Under the pieces are notes generated by a model, which saw only the letters and a list, made by a program, of their open reading frames with translations, was not told the DNA's origin and made no database searches. Made by a program: the position numbers and the translations under genes. Positions 30,991 through 43,615 of a DNA stretch of 64,000 nucleotides are shown piece by piece. Source of the stretch: Gnetum montanum (lineage: Eukaryota; Streptophyta; Gnetopsida; Gnetales; Gnetaceae); the NCBI GenBank assembly GCA_015680685.1, contig MNCI01009432.1, positions 18,884 through 82,883 of the forward strand. The letters are read 5' to 3'. Numbering within the stretch: position 1 is the first letter of the stretch; each line of letters opens with the position of its first letter.

Positions 30991-33890
30991 CCTTGTGACT
31001 ACATTCGATTGTACTAGTGACTACGTTGGCCCAGTGTAGTGATGCATTCTCCAATGTAGTCAACATTTAAGGGTAGTTTCCAAGGCTTAGTATGAGCACT
31101 TTTGGGATTCCAATGATCTAGGAAGCTAGTGCATGGGGTGGTTATTGAAGATTTGTAGGTTTTGATACTATTTTGACTCTTTGAAGGCTTAAAAATCATG
31201 TTTCTAGTGGTGACTACATTGGGCTAGCAGGCTCTAGCATAGTCATAGGGAATAGGTGAGATCATGGGATTTCCAAGGATGAAACAAAGTGGAAGTGTGG
31301 GTGGGTGACATGGATGTATAGTTCTAGGTATTTTGTATTTGTTTTGGACCATCCTGAGGGGCATACTATTGATTGATTGTTGTTACATTTTTTCTTCCTT
31401 TTATGACTATGCTGGCCTAGAATAGTCACCAGCTTCTTCAATATATTCCTACATGGGAAATGGATTTTGATGAGTTTTGGAGCTTAATTGACCATGCTAA
31501 TGAGATTTTGAGGTCACTGGTACTAGTGGCTAGGGTTTTAGTGTCAAAATTGCTAGTTTTGATGTTTGTTTGAGTCTTGGATTGTCAAATTCCTTGTGAC
31601 TACATAGGGCATGAAATGCTAGTGCAGCTAAGGGATTAGGATGGATAAAAACAAAAAATCTTAGCTCATTTGCCAAGATTCCAAGGTTTGGACATGCTCT
31701 GATAGGGTTTTAGATCTTTTCAAGAGTCAATTTTAGCAAATTTTGACGTATTTTGGCCATTTTCAAGTGGACTACACTGAGCCATAGTAGTGACTATGTT
31801 TTTCTAGCATAGTCACTATTTTCCTCAATGTAGATGAGTTTCCAAAGTTGAAAAAATTAAGTTTTATTGATAAAGTTGATGTTGCCAAGGTCCTAGGACT
31901 TCCAAAAATGAACTTTGAGTTATTTTTAGTAATTTTGAGTAATTTTAAGTGGACTACGCTGGGCCTTGGTAGTGAATATGCTAGCCTAGCCTAGTTGCAC
32001 CATTTTTTAGTTAGTCATGGTTTTCATGGTTAAAAATAATGAGAAAAAGTGAATTTCATTGCTAGACAGGATTTGGTGAAGCTCTAGGGTTCATTGGAAG
32101 TGGGTTTAGTCCTATTATTATCAATTTTGGGCAACTTGGAGTGGACTATGCTAGGGTTGGACAATGACTATGTTGGCCTAATGTAGTCACCATTTTCCTC
32201 AATGTAGTTTAGGTTTTGAGAGTGAAAAATTATGAAATCTAGCTCAACTCTAAGGTCTGATGGTCTTAATGTGTCTTGACAAGGTCCTGCAATTGAAAAA
32301 GGTGTTCTATTGGTTGGATTTGACTTATTTTGAGCCCCAAAAGATGGACTACACTAAGAAACACTAGTGATGATGCTGACCCAATGTAGTCCCCTCATTC
32401 TTTAGTGTAGTTAACACTTTGGAAATGGATAACAAAGGTTCTCATGGTCACAATAACTTCCAAAAAGGCCCAGGACTTATCGACAATTGCTTCAAGTTAT
32501 TTTTGATAATTTCTAATCAATTTTTCATGGAATACACTAGCCCCTGGCAAGGACTACATTGGCCCATTATAGTCCTAGTTTTCCCCATCATAGTCAAAGT
32601 TGCAATGGTTAAAAATGATGAAAAAAATGCAAGTATTGTGATAAAAAAGGCTTAGAAAGGGGTTTTAGGGTTTACAAGAGGTTAATTTAAATGATTCATG
32701 GTGGGTTTTCATAATTTTGGGTGAAGTACATTGGGCCCTAGCAGGGACTACGCTAGCCCAACATAATTGCAATTTTTCATCAATGTAGTTAGTGTTTAGA
32801 GATTTGAAAAATGAAAAAAAAGTGATAAGGTTTGGAATAGTCTTTAGTTTTGTGATTCTTTGCAGTTCTTAAGAGGTGAGTTTGACTAGAAAATAAGTTG
32901 TTCATGGAATTCTAGATAGACTATGCTGGTCACCACCAGTGCCTAAGTAGGTTTGACGTAGTAACTCTTGGAAAATTACATTTGAGTTGAAAAATAGTGT
33001 GTTTTTGCATCCATGTTTGGTTTTTTAGGGTTTTGAGATCTTTAGAGGTGAATATGATTTTGTGATTGACTAATTCAAGGATCTCAACTGGACTGCGTTG
33101 GGCACTACACTAGCCAAGCATAGTCCCTAGGTTTCCCTAGTGTACTCATAGAAAATGATTGGATTTTGACACAATTGAATGCATTTGACCAAGTTTTTAT
33201 GCTACTGGGAGCTTTGGCTAGGGTTTGGGGAGGTAGCATGGTCATTTGGAGTTAGTTGGAGGCTACATGGGCTAGGGGAAGTCTATTCCATCATGAACTA
33301 CATTGGGCCAGCCTAGTCCACCTCCAAGTCTAGCATAATCCCATGAACATCATACTTTTAGATGAATTTCATATGAATTTTTAGATTTCCTTACAATTAT
33401 CTATGTTCACCTTCATAGCTTGGTGATGAGGTTTTTAACATGGGCAAAGGATTGGAAACAAGCATTTGAGGATGAATGGAAGGTGTTAGTGATTTCAAGG
33501 CTTCTAGGAATGCCAACTTTAGCATAGTAAAGCTTAAAAACCCAAATATCCTAGCATAGCCATTGTGTTTTAGATGTTTTGGAGTGTCTAGTAGGGTCCA
33601 CAAAAAATGAGAAAGTTTTTATAAAAAGTCTCCCCATAACCCAGTGTAGTCCCTAGTTTCCAATTTGATCACCAAGTGAAGTGGAGTTATGCATGGAAAT
33701 TAGGGTCTTAATGTGGATGCTTAGGTTTAATGCTTGGTTTTGTTTGGGAAAATTTACAAATATCATTCTTTGCACATCTCTTTGCTACTACACCCAAGTT
33801 GAAGCCATGTTTCCATTACTATTGTCTACTATCAGTGTAGTTAAGGCCTTCAAATCAATAGTGTCAATGTAGTCACCTAAGGACTACAAA
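30990..33890. repeat. ~192-bp degenerate tandem (satellite-like) array
   Basis: A GACTACRCTGGGCC-like core recurs at about 30994, 31210, 31402, 31596, 31769, 31950, 32142, 32346, 32529, 32722, 32915, 33089 and 33295, with weaker traces to 33890. Spacing averages about 192 bp (173-216). Each unit holds an imperfect inverted pair, CTACGCTGGGCC-like and GGCCCAGCGTAG-like, then a CAATGTAGT word and a GATTTTGAG-rich filler. Related words occur in U3 of the Tat LTR at 24641-25757. No convincing coding. Confidence 0.8.
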
Positions 33891-33934
33891 AGGCCAAGGA
33901 TCCTTTGCATTTTTCTACATTGGTATTCTACACC

Positions 33935-36038
33935 ATGAAGAAGAAGGCTCCTATCAAGAATCCTATGTTGAAGGAGCTTGAAGTAGCTACCTAGGGCTTG
34001 TCACATATTCCCTATCCAAGGATTGAAGAAAGCTCTACCACCATTTTTTCCAAGTAGAAATTCTAACTAGTTTTTTTCCATTTGTTCCATGTATTTCATT
34101 TCTTAGATCTAGGCTTGTATATTTGTTATTTTGAGATTTTGTAAAAATTCCATCATAGATCTAGGCAATTTTTACTCATTTTTGGCTTTACTTAGGCTTT
34201 GGATTTTGGTTATGTTGAAGTTTAAATGCCTCTTCCATGATTTCCGTGGTTTTTTTTTTTACTTTTTTTTGCCTAAAAAAGAAACACCACTTTTGAAATA
34301 TTTTTGAGAAAATGTCTAGGTTTTTAATTTTTTAAAGTTAAGGGTTATTGGCTACTATATTTTGGTCAGCAATATTTTTGTAGCACTTGATTCCTTCCTA
34401 TGGATAAATTTTTATGGCTATTTCTATTAGGCTGCATCAAGTGGGGTTTCAATTTTTTTGGGCATTTTTTTATCTAAGTTGTGTATTTTTTCTATCATAA
34501 AAGGCTATGAAGTTTTAATATTTCTACTTATGAATTTTTATTTTATCTTTCAAGTATTTGAAAAAATTTTGAGTGGTCAAATTTGGATAAACTATTTGAT
34601 TTTTATGATCTTTTTTGTGAGCTCACACGAAAATGGATTTCCACCATGATTGCAACATTTAGGAGATTTGTATAATTTTTTCTGCAAAATAGGTTAAGAT
34701 TTTTATGGTTTCTTATTATGAGGTTTAGTCCATGGTTTTATAATTCCAATGGCTATGGAATCATCAAAAATAGATAAGCAAATAATTTTCTACAGATGTT
34801 TCCATATAGTCGCATGAAATCATGGTTTTATAGTTATTATGCGTTTATCCTTGTGAAGATGGACAACATTAAGATGTTGAAGATTTTTTTCCTCAACATA
34901 CCATGCTCCTAGGGATAGTTTGGGATGTTGGAAAGGTTTGGAAGTGTTCTAAATGAAATTAATTTTTTTTGGTATTTTTGTAAGCGATTTCCCATGGCCA
35001 TTCTAGTGTGAAGTGTCGATTTTGGATTGTAGACTTAGATTATGGTTTGAATTTTTTTTCTATGTATTGTTTTCTATGTTGTATGCTTACAAAGGATAAA
35101 ATAGTTCATAAAGTATTTGTAATGTTATGTTGTTATTATTTTGATATTTTTATTTAATTCTAATTTTTAATTTTAGTTTTTTTTGTATGGTTATAATGGT
35201 TGTGGTTTGGATGTTACTAGGCTTTCTTGAAGCCAATCTTGGTGGTCATAGAGATGGTGAGGCTCCTCTACTACATCCATATCCCAAGGCCCAACACTCC
35301 ATATTCTGATATGGTGTCAAGGTGTCATGGAATATGGTTTAGGCTAGGGGCTAAGGACTTCCTTGCCCACCTACTCCAAAATTACAATGTGATAGTTTGG
35401 TCACACTTGGCCTTTGAGATGATAGTAGTGATAGTGGAAACCCTTTTGCATGGTTCCTCTAGACTAATTATCAAGTTCCTGATTAATGAACCTAATTTTT
35501 GTGTAGAGGGAGAGAACAATGATGACAAAAATACTATGGGAAATAGTAAATTGCCTAAAATTTTGGAGTAGCCCAAGTTTAGCTAGTACAACATGGATAA
35601 AACTATGATTGTTAGCCATTATGTCCATACATGGCTCCAAAACCCTCCAGAAACCGTCTATCGCATAGAGTTTCAAGTATAATCATTATCTTTGGTTTAT
35701 GGTTATTTTTCTTTTGTTATGTCCTTAAGTTATGGTGTTTTCTTGTTTTTTCACTTTCTTACAGGTTCAGGAGGGATGAGCAAGGCTTAATCAAAGATGA
35801 CAACCTTCTACTCTTAGCCCACACAGATTTAGAGGTGTTTACCAAAAGTCCAAGTGTGAGGCTTATGGTAGTTAAGTAATTGGAGGGTGACTTTGAAGAA
35901 AGCATAAAACACCATCCTAAGGCTTATAAGAGATGTCTAGTGAATGGAACGATAGATGGTGGGTAAACCCATCTCTCGATAACATAAAAGTAAACCCATC
36001 TCCTAGAGCTTCTACGAAGGCTATGTCATATGGGAGAA
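33935..36038 (+). pseudogene. Antisense additional ORF, part 1: FCP1/HAD-phosphatase-like
   Basis: A candidate first exon starts at ATG 33935 (MKKKAPIKNPMLKELEV). A second exon (35221-35676) encodes LKPILVVIEMVRLL, then GAKDFLAHLLQNYNVIVWSH, then VETLLHGSSRL and, further on, MIVSHYVHTWLQNPPETVYR. It ends CAA|GTATAATC. The intron 35677-35764 closes TTCTTACAG, and exon 3 (35765-36038) has FRRDEQGLIKDD, LAHTDLEVFTKSPSV, then a GTGAGT donor. The order (hydrophobic strand, RPGA-like block, VWS block, NPP block, acidic tail) resembles FCP1/NLI-interacting-factor phosphatases, which dephosphorylate proteins such as the Pol II tail. The DxDx(T/V) active site is not preserved (VIEMVRLL). Orientation is opposite to the Tat genes on both sides. 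The family match is by eye. Confidence 0.5.
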
Positions 36039-36227
36039 GTGAGTGTTTTTGTTTATTGATTTTGGGTTATTCTATGCTAATGTTTTTTCTATTTATTCAG
36101 TTATTTTGGTTTTGGTTTTGGTTGTCTAGGTAATTACATAGCTTTCATTTTAATTTGGATATACTTGTATTTTTTTTCATGGTGCACCTATCCTAAGGTT
36201 AACAGGGTATATTTCATTATGTTGCAG

Positions 36228-37316
36228 TAGTCACTCCATTAGTTGAAGTTACCATTATCACTTTAGGCCATGTTGAGGAGACCTTGATCCTCAAGTTTAG
36301 TGAGGTGAAAGCTACATAGAGTTAGATGTCTAACTAGACATCTGATGCTTTCCACGCAAGGATCATTCATGTAGGCCTACTTGATCTCTTCATGACCCAA
36401 AGCCCAACTGTTCCCATTGTAGAGATGATGAACATCCTTGACGTTTTTAGCTAAGAAGTTAAGAGGCTTGTCACCCATGTTCACAGTGTGATTGTCATCT
36501 TGGATATTAATGCATCCACCTTCAGTGACCTATTTGGTGTGCCAAATGATGGTATACTAGTTACCACCAAAGTAAGGAGGGAGGTGGAGCATTGAGAGGA
36601 AGTGGAGGAGTGGCTAAAAAATCATTGTCGTAGTAAGGAATTCTTTGTAAGCTAGTTCTAAGATCCAAATGATAGAGAGAAGTATCCCTTATTCTGATTC
36701 CATGCATATCCTATGTTGCTATTGTAGGGGAAGTTTCTAGGCATGGAGGAAGCTTGGACCATGAAGCAAGTACTTACTAAGGATGCTTGATTCGATTGGG
36801 CTATTCACTTGGCTTCTAGGCTATAATTGGAAGTCACAAAACATAGAGAGAATCTCAAGATGAAATGCCATGTGCATTTTTCACTTTTCGTAGCATATAT
36901 ATAGAGATTCTTTGAGTTCCTTATGATGAGGAAGGATGGGTCATAGGTGACTCAAGATCCATCCCAACTTACTAGGCCTTGAACAAGGCATATTACTTTA
37001 ACCACATGTGCCTATGACCCACTAGATGATGTGGATGAATCATTGTCCATTATCACCAAGGGGCTTGATGGTAGATGTTGCACATCCCTTGATAACACAA
37101 GGGTGGAGCCTCTCACGGTTCTAGGTAATGTCAAGAAGGCTCAATCATTATACTCTAAGGCTAACGGGATAGCCAAGGCAAAGCTTAAGAGGCCCTTGGT
37201 GGATGAGACAACGCCAATGATTGAGTATCCCATGAAGAAGAAGAAACTAACTATCAAGCTTAGAGAGGTGCAACATGATATTAGAGATATGCTCTATTTT
37301 GATTTGTTTTTTCTCT
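36228..37316 (+). pseudogene. Antisense additional ORF, part 2: mobile-domain-like
   Basis: Follows a GTGAGT...TTGCAG intron (36039-36227). One frame runs through with TAG, TGA and TAA stops: DAFHARIIHVGLLDLF, VPIVEMMNILDVF, then HVHSVIVILDINASTFSDLF ending in a GVPND block, then EEWLKNHCRSKEFFV, and at the end (37031-37318, open for 95 residues) a basic PMKKKKLTIKLREV segment. The helical LDINASTFSDLFGVP-type block recalls plant transposon-associated domains (plant mobile domain, 'putative plant transposon protein' PF20167). Similar additional ORFs, some antisense, are known in Tat-lineage elements. The assignment is tentative. Confidence 0.45.
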
Positions 37317-37413
37317 AACCTATTTTAAAGTTATGGTTTTAAGTTGATTTAATGTTTTCTCTTAGGGAAAATATGCTAAGTCGATCTATGTTTTATGATT
37401 GGTGTTTTTGCAG

Positions 37414-38820
37414 ATAAGCAACTAGAGCAGGAAGCCATGGTAGTAGCAGTGGTAGAAGAGGAAGAGCGTAGGCATCAGGAAGAGGAGGAGAAAAAACATT
37501 GAGAAGAGAAAATATTGAAACATTATGAGAATAAGGCATTATAGTAGTAGGAGAATAAAGTTTTATCCCCTCCTCGCATAGACCACTTTGATTCCTTGTT
37601 TGAGGATGAACAATTGGTTGGACTTCCTACCATCTCATTAGAGTGTCCACCAAGTATTTATGATTTTTAGTTTTATGCATTGTTATCATCTTCTGTTGGC
37701 TCACATTTGATCTTGGCTATAGTTTTTGATTATTTGTTACAATTATTTTAGCCCAAGAACCTCAAGCTAAGCCTTCCACTTCCACCTTTCACATGCAACT
37801 ATGGGTGGATACCCCAGATAAGTTTGAATTTATGTGGGTTGTAGCTGAAGATATGGTTGACTAATTACATTAGATAGCCCCTAAATTTGATAAGAGTTCT
37901 AACCCATTTTACCTTTACTATTTATGTTTTTTTTATTTTCATATGATTTTCTATGGTTAGGAAGTTTTTGGTCATATTATTTTTTTAATCATTGACTAGT
38001 TTCATTTGTTGGATTTCATTTTATGTTGGCTATAGTGCCTAAACTAAGATGGGATCCTAACCAACCAGTCGAGGTTACCGAATCACCTTCTTTACCTCCC
38101 AATGTAGATAATGTTCCATGAAAGTGATATGAGGGTGCCATTGGATGTGCACTCTCATGTGCTAAGTCTTTGTGGGGATGCAAACACTCAAACAAGCTTC
38201 TATGGGAACAAGTTATGACATTGAGGAAGGAAAATGCATAATTGAAGGAGAAGGTAAAGGATATCAGAGATCGCAAGGATTTCATGGAGGCCTAAGTGAT
38301 CAACAAGGACTCCTTGCACATGAAGGAGATAACTTGGGCTAGCTATTGGAATGTGATCCATGGCAAGGTTGCCCTTGCTAGAGAGGTCGAAAAATAAAAG
38401 CTTTAGATCGATCTCATAAACTGCAAGGCTAGTGAGTAAAAGGATTACTGCACTTGGGTCCTTAAGTGAGGTTGCACACAAAAGGACCATAAGAGGATGT
38501 ACAAGGCTGAGTGGAATTCCTACCTTAAGTGGCTATAGGAGGAGCCTATAGAGCAATGATGACTAGAGTTGTTCATGATGGGCATTAACATGGAGGATAC
38601 TTATTAGATGTTTGTAAAGAGTGTAGCTATAGCTACCTCCCTCACTCATTAGATGACTATTGCCTTAGGGGAGGTAACTTTTGCCAAATTTTTGCATGAG
38701 CCACCTACATGGAGTGACATTGACAAGACTAATATCCTAATGGGTATTAATCTTGGGGACATAGACTAGGCTAACATGTTCATAGATCAACATCTCCACC
38801 ATCTAGAGGTTGGTTTTTAG
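37414..38820 (+). pseudogene. Antisense additional ORF, part 3: charged coiled-coil exons
   Basis: Exon at 37414-37653 (after TTTTTGCAG, before GTATTT) encodes KQLEQEAMVVAVVEEEERRH, then EEEEKKH, then SPPRIDHFDSLFEDEQ. An exon from 37751 has QEPQAKPSTSTFHMQLWVD. The last exon, 38036-38820, is one frame without a frameshift for 785 bp, with about 15 stops. It has KLRWDPNQPVEV, a heptad-like LRKENA.LKEKVKDIRDRK, WNSYLKWL, and WSDIDKTNILMGINLGDID near the end. The pattern of exons, splice sites and frame retention says this was a spliced protein gene. Function unknown; a coiled coil suggests self-association. Confidence 0.5.
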
Positions 38821-39780
38821 AACTTTCCCATGGAACATGTAGTCTCAAAACCATCTCAAGTTTTCTTGTTTTAGCTTTGGTTTTATTACATTTCATTTTT
38901 TCTTAAGTTATTTATTTTATTTTGATGTGTGTCGGTTACTGATTGGTTTTGTGTTGTCATGTTATAGGCACTATAGGATATTTGTGGCCTAGTCATGTAG
39001 ATGAAGATGATCATCCATCTCCTTCTATAGATGTTCCTTAGTCCCATTAGTTTCCTTTCATTTTTAGTTGTTTTAGTTTCATTTTGATGATGACGTATGT
39101 CTAGTGTTAGCTAAAACAATTTATTGTTTGATAGTTTATTATTTGAACATTTTTTCCATGTTATGTGGCTATGGCTATGATGTTATTGATGTTTTAATTT
39201 TAATTTTAAATTTTGGTTACAACATTTTAAAAGTATGGTTTTTTTCATGTCATGGTTCTACATTGTAATCTATGTTTTGAGGCTACATTGGCTAAACTTG
39301 GTTAGAATGTAATAAAATGGTTGAAACAGATAGGAAACAAGCTTGTAAACTGAAGCAAAAATGAGTTGTAAGGTTGTTTACCAATTTTAGGCCATGGTGG
39401 GCCATGCAGTAAGCCCATGGTGGATCATATGCAATGTTAAAAAAAATTGATTTTTTTTTGTTATTATTTGTTTTAAAATTTTCTCAACTTTAAAGGTTTT
39501 TATGAGGCTTTTTTCTTTTGCACAAAAACAAAAGAAAAGAAAAATCTTTAAAAATAAAAGCATTCGAAACCAAACTAAACTTTAAACTAAAGGCCAATTT
39601 AAATTTAACATAAAGAAAAGTGAGATAACATGAATAATTAAAGGAAAGACTAGGCTATTAGGCTATAGGTACATATAGTTATAAGGTTATAAGCAAATAG
39701 GGCATAAGAAGGATTAGTAGTATATATCACTTGTGCAAGTTTTTTGTAATATTCAAGAGATTAGGAAAGGTGTACAGTCT
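38821..39780. other. Non-coding spacer between aORF and Tat gag-protease
   Basis: AT-rich. A minus-strand TTTTAGGCCATGGTGGGCC word at about 39386 is the Tat 3'UTR signature, so this is probably the 3'UTR start of the minus-strand gag-protease element. The A-rich part at 39460-39620 holds no domain. Confidence 0.5.
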
Positions 39781-39788
39781 ATTTTGCA

Positions 39789-42700
39789 CTAGTTTATATT
39801 CTCAATCTCTTCATTGACAATGTTCAAGGGGAGTTCTCCCCATTGCACAATGATGGATTCATCGTTGTTTACTTTGGCCTCTTCTGCTCTATCACACCTT
39901 TCGATTTCATGGCAAATAGTAGGAGTTTCTTCTTGAAACTCTACTTCAGACCCTTGTTCTATATTAACATTGTTAATAACTAAAGTGATCACACTATCAC
40001 CATGGATAATGATTTCACCTCCCTGGTAAGGAAAGTAGATTTCTTGGTGAATAGGCTAAGATACAGCTTGTAATTGAGCCATCCAAGGTCTTCCTAGAAT
40101 GAGGTTGAATCTTGGTATTTCTTCTATCATAAAGAAATCTATCATTGTGGGGAATGGATTCACTACAATGAAATCTAGAGAAATAGAGCTTTTGATCATA
40201 ACCCATGATCCATTAAAGGATTTAAGGGCTAAAGTCAACATATGCTCCATCTATTCTATTAGACCCAAGCACTCAACCATGGTATAGGGTATGATGTTGG
40301 TTACCCCTTCCCCCATCATTTACATGTACCCTATGTAGTTTGTATTACCTAACCTGTATGGTTATGAAAATGGGTTCCTTCGTTGCCTCATCATTTTTGA
40401 GGTTTGTCTTGATTTCACTATCATGAAACACTATTGATGTTGACTTTAATTCCCTAGGTGAAGAGGGTACCATCACTACATGAATAGAGTCTTCACTAGC
40501 AAGGATGTCCTCACTAACATGAATAGAGGTCAACATCTTAACAAATGCATTGCGATGAATAGTAGCTATCATGACCAAGTTGTACAAGCTTAAGGTTGTG
40601 TTCTTTCGCTTGAGAAATTACTTAACATGTTCCATTGCATTAAGGAAGTTCTTGTTATTGGTCATTGATTTGTTGTTTCTTACTTCCTCCATACATCTTA
40701 AAATGCAATCTTTGTTGTTGTGGCCTAGCCTCCTTCTTTTCCTCTTGAGGTTTGGGTTCCTTCCATGGTTTACTCATTGAGGTAACTTGGGTTATGGAGG
40801 TTATGGGAATAGATGAGATGGGAGGGGCCTTCAATAGGGCCACTTCTTTCTATCCTTTGGATTTCTTATCATTTTTGTTCTTGGCCTTCTACATAGCCTT
40901 CTTCCATCATTTGGTTAGGGCTTTTTTATTATCCTTAGTTGATTGTGAGGAAGAAAGCATTACATTATCCACCACAAGGGGTTGTTGCTTTGTAGCATGG
41001 GAAGAATCTATTGGAATGGGTTGGGGTACTCTAATCACAAAGGGCTTTTTGAGGGGCACTAGTGATGGTACCCTTACAAATAACACAAGTCTTGAGCTAG
41101 AAAAAGCTAAAGGACCCTTTTTTTGTGAGGAGGCACTTGAATCACAAAACATTCCATCATAGGCCTTTGATCATTATGGACATTCAACACCACTATGATA
41201 TATTACTTTTTCTTGGCATTCAATGGGTCCTTATATACATGCATTAACAAATTTTGAGGCCTAACTGGGTTTGAAGTGTCTAGCACTAGTTGGCCCTTAT
41301 CTATCATTTTTTGTAGGTCATCCTTTAGTATGAGGTAGAACTCAATGTTGTGACCTAGTAGTTGGTGATAGTGGTAGAAACAATCAAGCTTAAAGTACTT
41401 GGACATTGGAGGGTTCTCTTTGATTGCTCGAGCAGGGTCCTTAGCTATTTTACATGACCTCTCATGCTTCTTATGAGCATTCTTAATCATTTATTTATAT
41501 TGGATCCTAATGTTCTTTAATAGTTGATTTGAAAGCTTTGATAGCTTAAGGGGTAACTTTGTGTACTCAGACTAGTCTTTCTATGCAAAGTTAGGCCTAG
41601 ACATGGTCCATGCAATGACCTTAGAGGTTGATGGTTGGTTATCATGGTTGTTAGTAGGGACGTTGGGTTAGTTTATCCTTGGCTCCTAGTTAGTTTCTTT
41701 GTCTTCTTTGGCCATGATTTCTATAACTATATTATTTTTTTTACCTTTCTTCTTATCTCTTCACATGTGTTGGTTCTTGTATGCCATCTAAGTAGGGTCA
41801 TGACTACCTTTTGTGGCATCTTCTATGTTTTTTTTAAGAGAAGGCTTGACTGAGTGACCACAAGTCAAGGTGGTATAGCTTAGATTTAATAAAATCATTG
41901 ATCATCCCCTTGAATATAGCCAAAAGGATGGTTTCATCTATAGGCTCTTATATCTCATTTAGTAGATCATTCCATTGTTGGATGAACTTCTACACTGGTT
42001 CAAGGGATCCCTGCTTGAGTTTCATCAACTAGTTAAGCATGCAGTTAAGCTTCAAGTTTTACTTGAAGTGATTAAGGAATTGGACTATTAGATCCTCAAG
42101 AGAGGATATAGACCCTCTATGTAAGGCATGGTACCAATCAAGAACTTTCCTAGTCAAGGACATAGGAAAAATTCTCATAATCATATGTGGCCAAGCTTGT
42201 AATAATAAGCACTCTGAATGAAAGGTTATAAGGTGAGTGTTGGGATTACCCTCACCATTATACTTTGTGAATTGAGGGATAGGGACACTAGCAGGATGCA
42301 TTAAGGGTGGTAGCATAAGACTAATGGGAACATCCTATTAAAAGTCCATGATCTCGATGCTTTGAGATGTAGAGGCCTTGAGCCTCTTTAATTTCTCTAC
42401 TATGTCCTAGATCATTTGGAAGGCTTGACCTAGGTCCTATGATTCTCCTTTTAGTCAAAATATCTAAATGAATGGTTGTGATATTTGTTGAGAGGCTTGT
42501 GGCCTTGCTATCGATTATAGAATGGAAGGAAGAGGTCATATTTTATTACTATGGTTGGTGGGCCAAACAAGAAGTAAGATGTTTATGCTAGTATCTATGG
42601 CATAAATGGAATGAAAGGGGTGTGTGACCCTTGGGTTACTTAGGGTCCCATGGTGGACCCCACATAATTAATCAATGGGTTGGTGGTGTTGACAACCACT

Positions 42701-42890
42701 GATGAAGGCCATATGGAACATGGTTGGGTAGTAAATGGTATGGAGAAGTGGAATGTGATTGATTGCAACATCAATTATGTTTGGTGCATTTGATTTCGAC
42801 AAGTGATGCCTGAGACCATGTTAGGAAGCAACTACATGACCAGGACTTTCCCTTGCCCAAAACTATGCTAGGTGCCTAGCTACCCATTGC
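39789..42890 (-). pseudogene. Tat-family gag-protease, minus strand
   Basis: Homologue of 13722-17184 in reverse. Right to left: leader with N/P-rich words (to about 42890); gag core IPQFTKYNGEGNPNTHL, LLLQAWPHMI, VLDWYHALHRGSISSLEDLI (42316-42059); zinc motif CFYHYHQLLGHN and DDLQKMIDKGQL (about 41390-41290), better kept than in the plus copy; a PFVIRVPQP motif (about 41050); protease end FNLILGRPWMAQLQ (about 40110-40070) and a GGEIIIHGD block; then an acidic tail (39992-39789). Open pieces lie in different frames, so frameshifts have occurred. No RT follows within 9 kb on this strand. Confidence 0.8.
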
Positions 42891-43078
42891 CTCTACTTGC
42901 CATGCATTTTTTACTTTCATTTACATCGCACTAGCATACACATTTACATTTTTCCTGCTCGCTTAGATGACACATTTTGCTTTGTTTACTCATTTCTACT
43001 TTTTTTATGCATTCATTAACTTAGCTTATACATTTCATTTGAAAAACATCAAAAATACCAAAAAACAAAAAAACAAAA

Positions 43079-43189
43079 CATGGCTCAAAAAGACCTTAAA
43101 CTAGCCCATGGCCCTAAAAGGCCTTAAACTAGCCGATGGCTCGAAAAGGCCTTAAACTAGCTTATAACCCAGAAAAGCCTAAAACTATC
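43079..43189 (+). repeat. 28-bp tandem array, 4 units
   Basis: Units start at 43079, 43107, 43135 and 43163 (CATGGCTCAAAAAGACC..., ending AAACTAGCC). Same family as 17164-17245. Confidence 0.85.
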
Positions 43190-43339
43190 ACTTTTTGCAT
43201 TGGTTTTCTTTCATTTTTACATTTTAACTTTGTTTGAAACATGTGTTTCTTGATGTTGTTTTCTTTCTAGTTGATTTTTGTAGGATCTTGTAGGCACACA
43301 ACATGACCATGCATGTAGCATCACACCTTACACAAACAA

Positions 43340-43615
43340 TGTAAGCAGTCCACTATGACTCTAAACTGGCACAGCTAATCCTTGGATCATGATGTTAAAT
43401 TGGCACAAAAACTTGTCCTTGGATCATGATGTTAAAATGGCACAATAGCTCATCCTTGGGTCATGACAATAAACTGGCACAACATCCATTTTCTACTATG
43501 ACATTAAACTAGCATCCAACCATCTGCTAGGACTATAAACTAGCATATCATAGTCTGCCAAGACCTTAAACTATGTTCATAGTCTACCAAGACTTTAAAG
43601 TAGCATGTTGTTGAT
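43340..43615 (+). repeat. Degenerate AAACTGGCACA tandem array
   Basis: Words such as GGATCATGATGTTAAA and TAAACTGGCACA repeat six or more times at 35-45 bp. Counterpart of 17340-17735. Confidence 0.75.

Noticed and set aside
40752-41162. Plus-strand 136-residue frame
   Set aside because: Opposite strand to the Tat gag zinc/PFVIRVP region; shadow frame.
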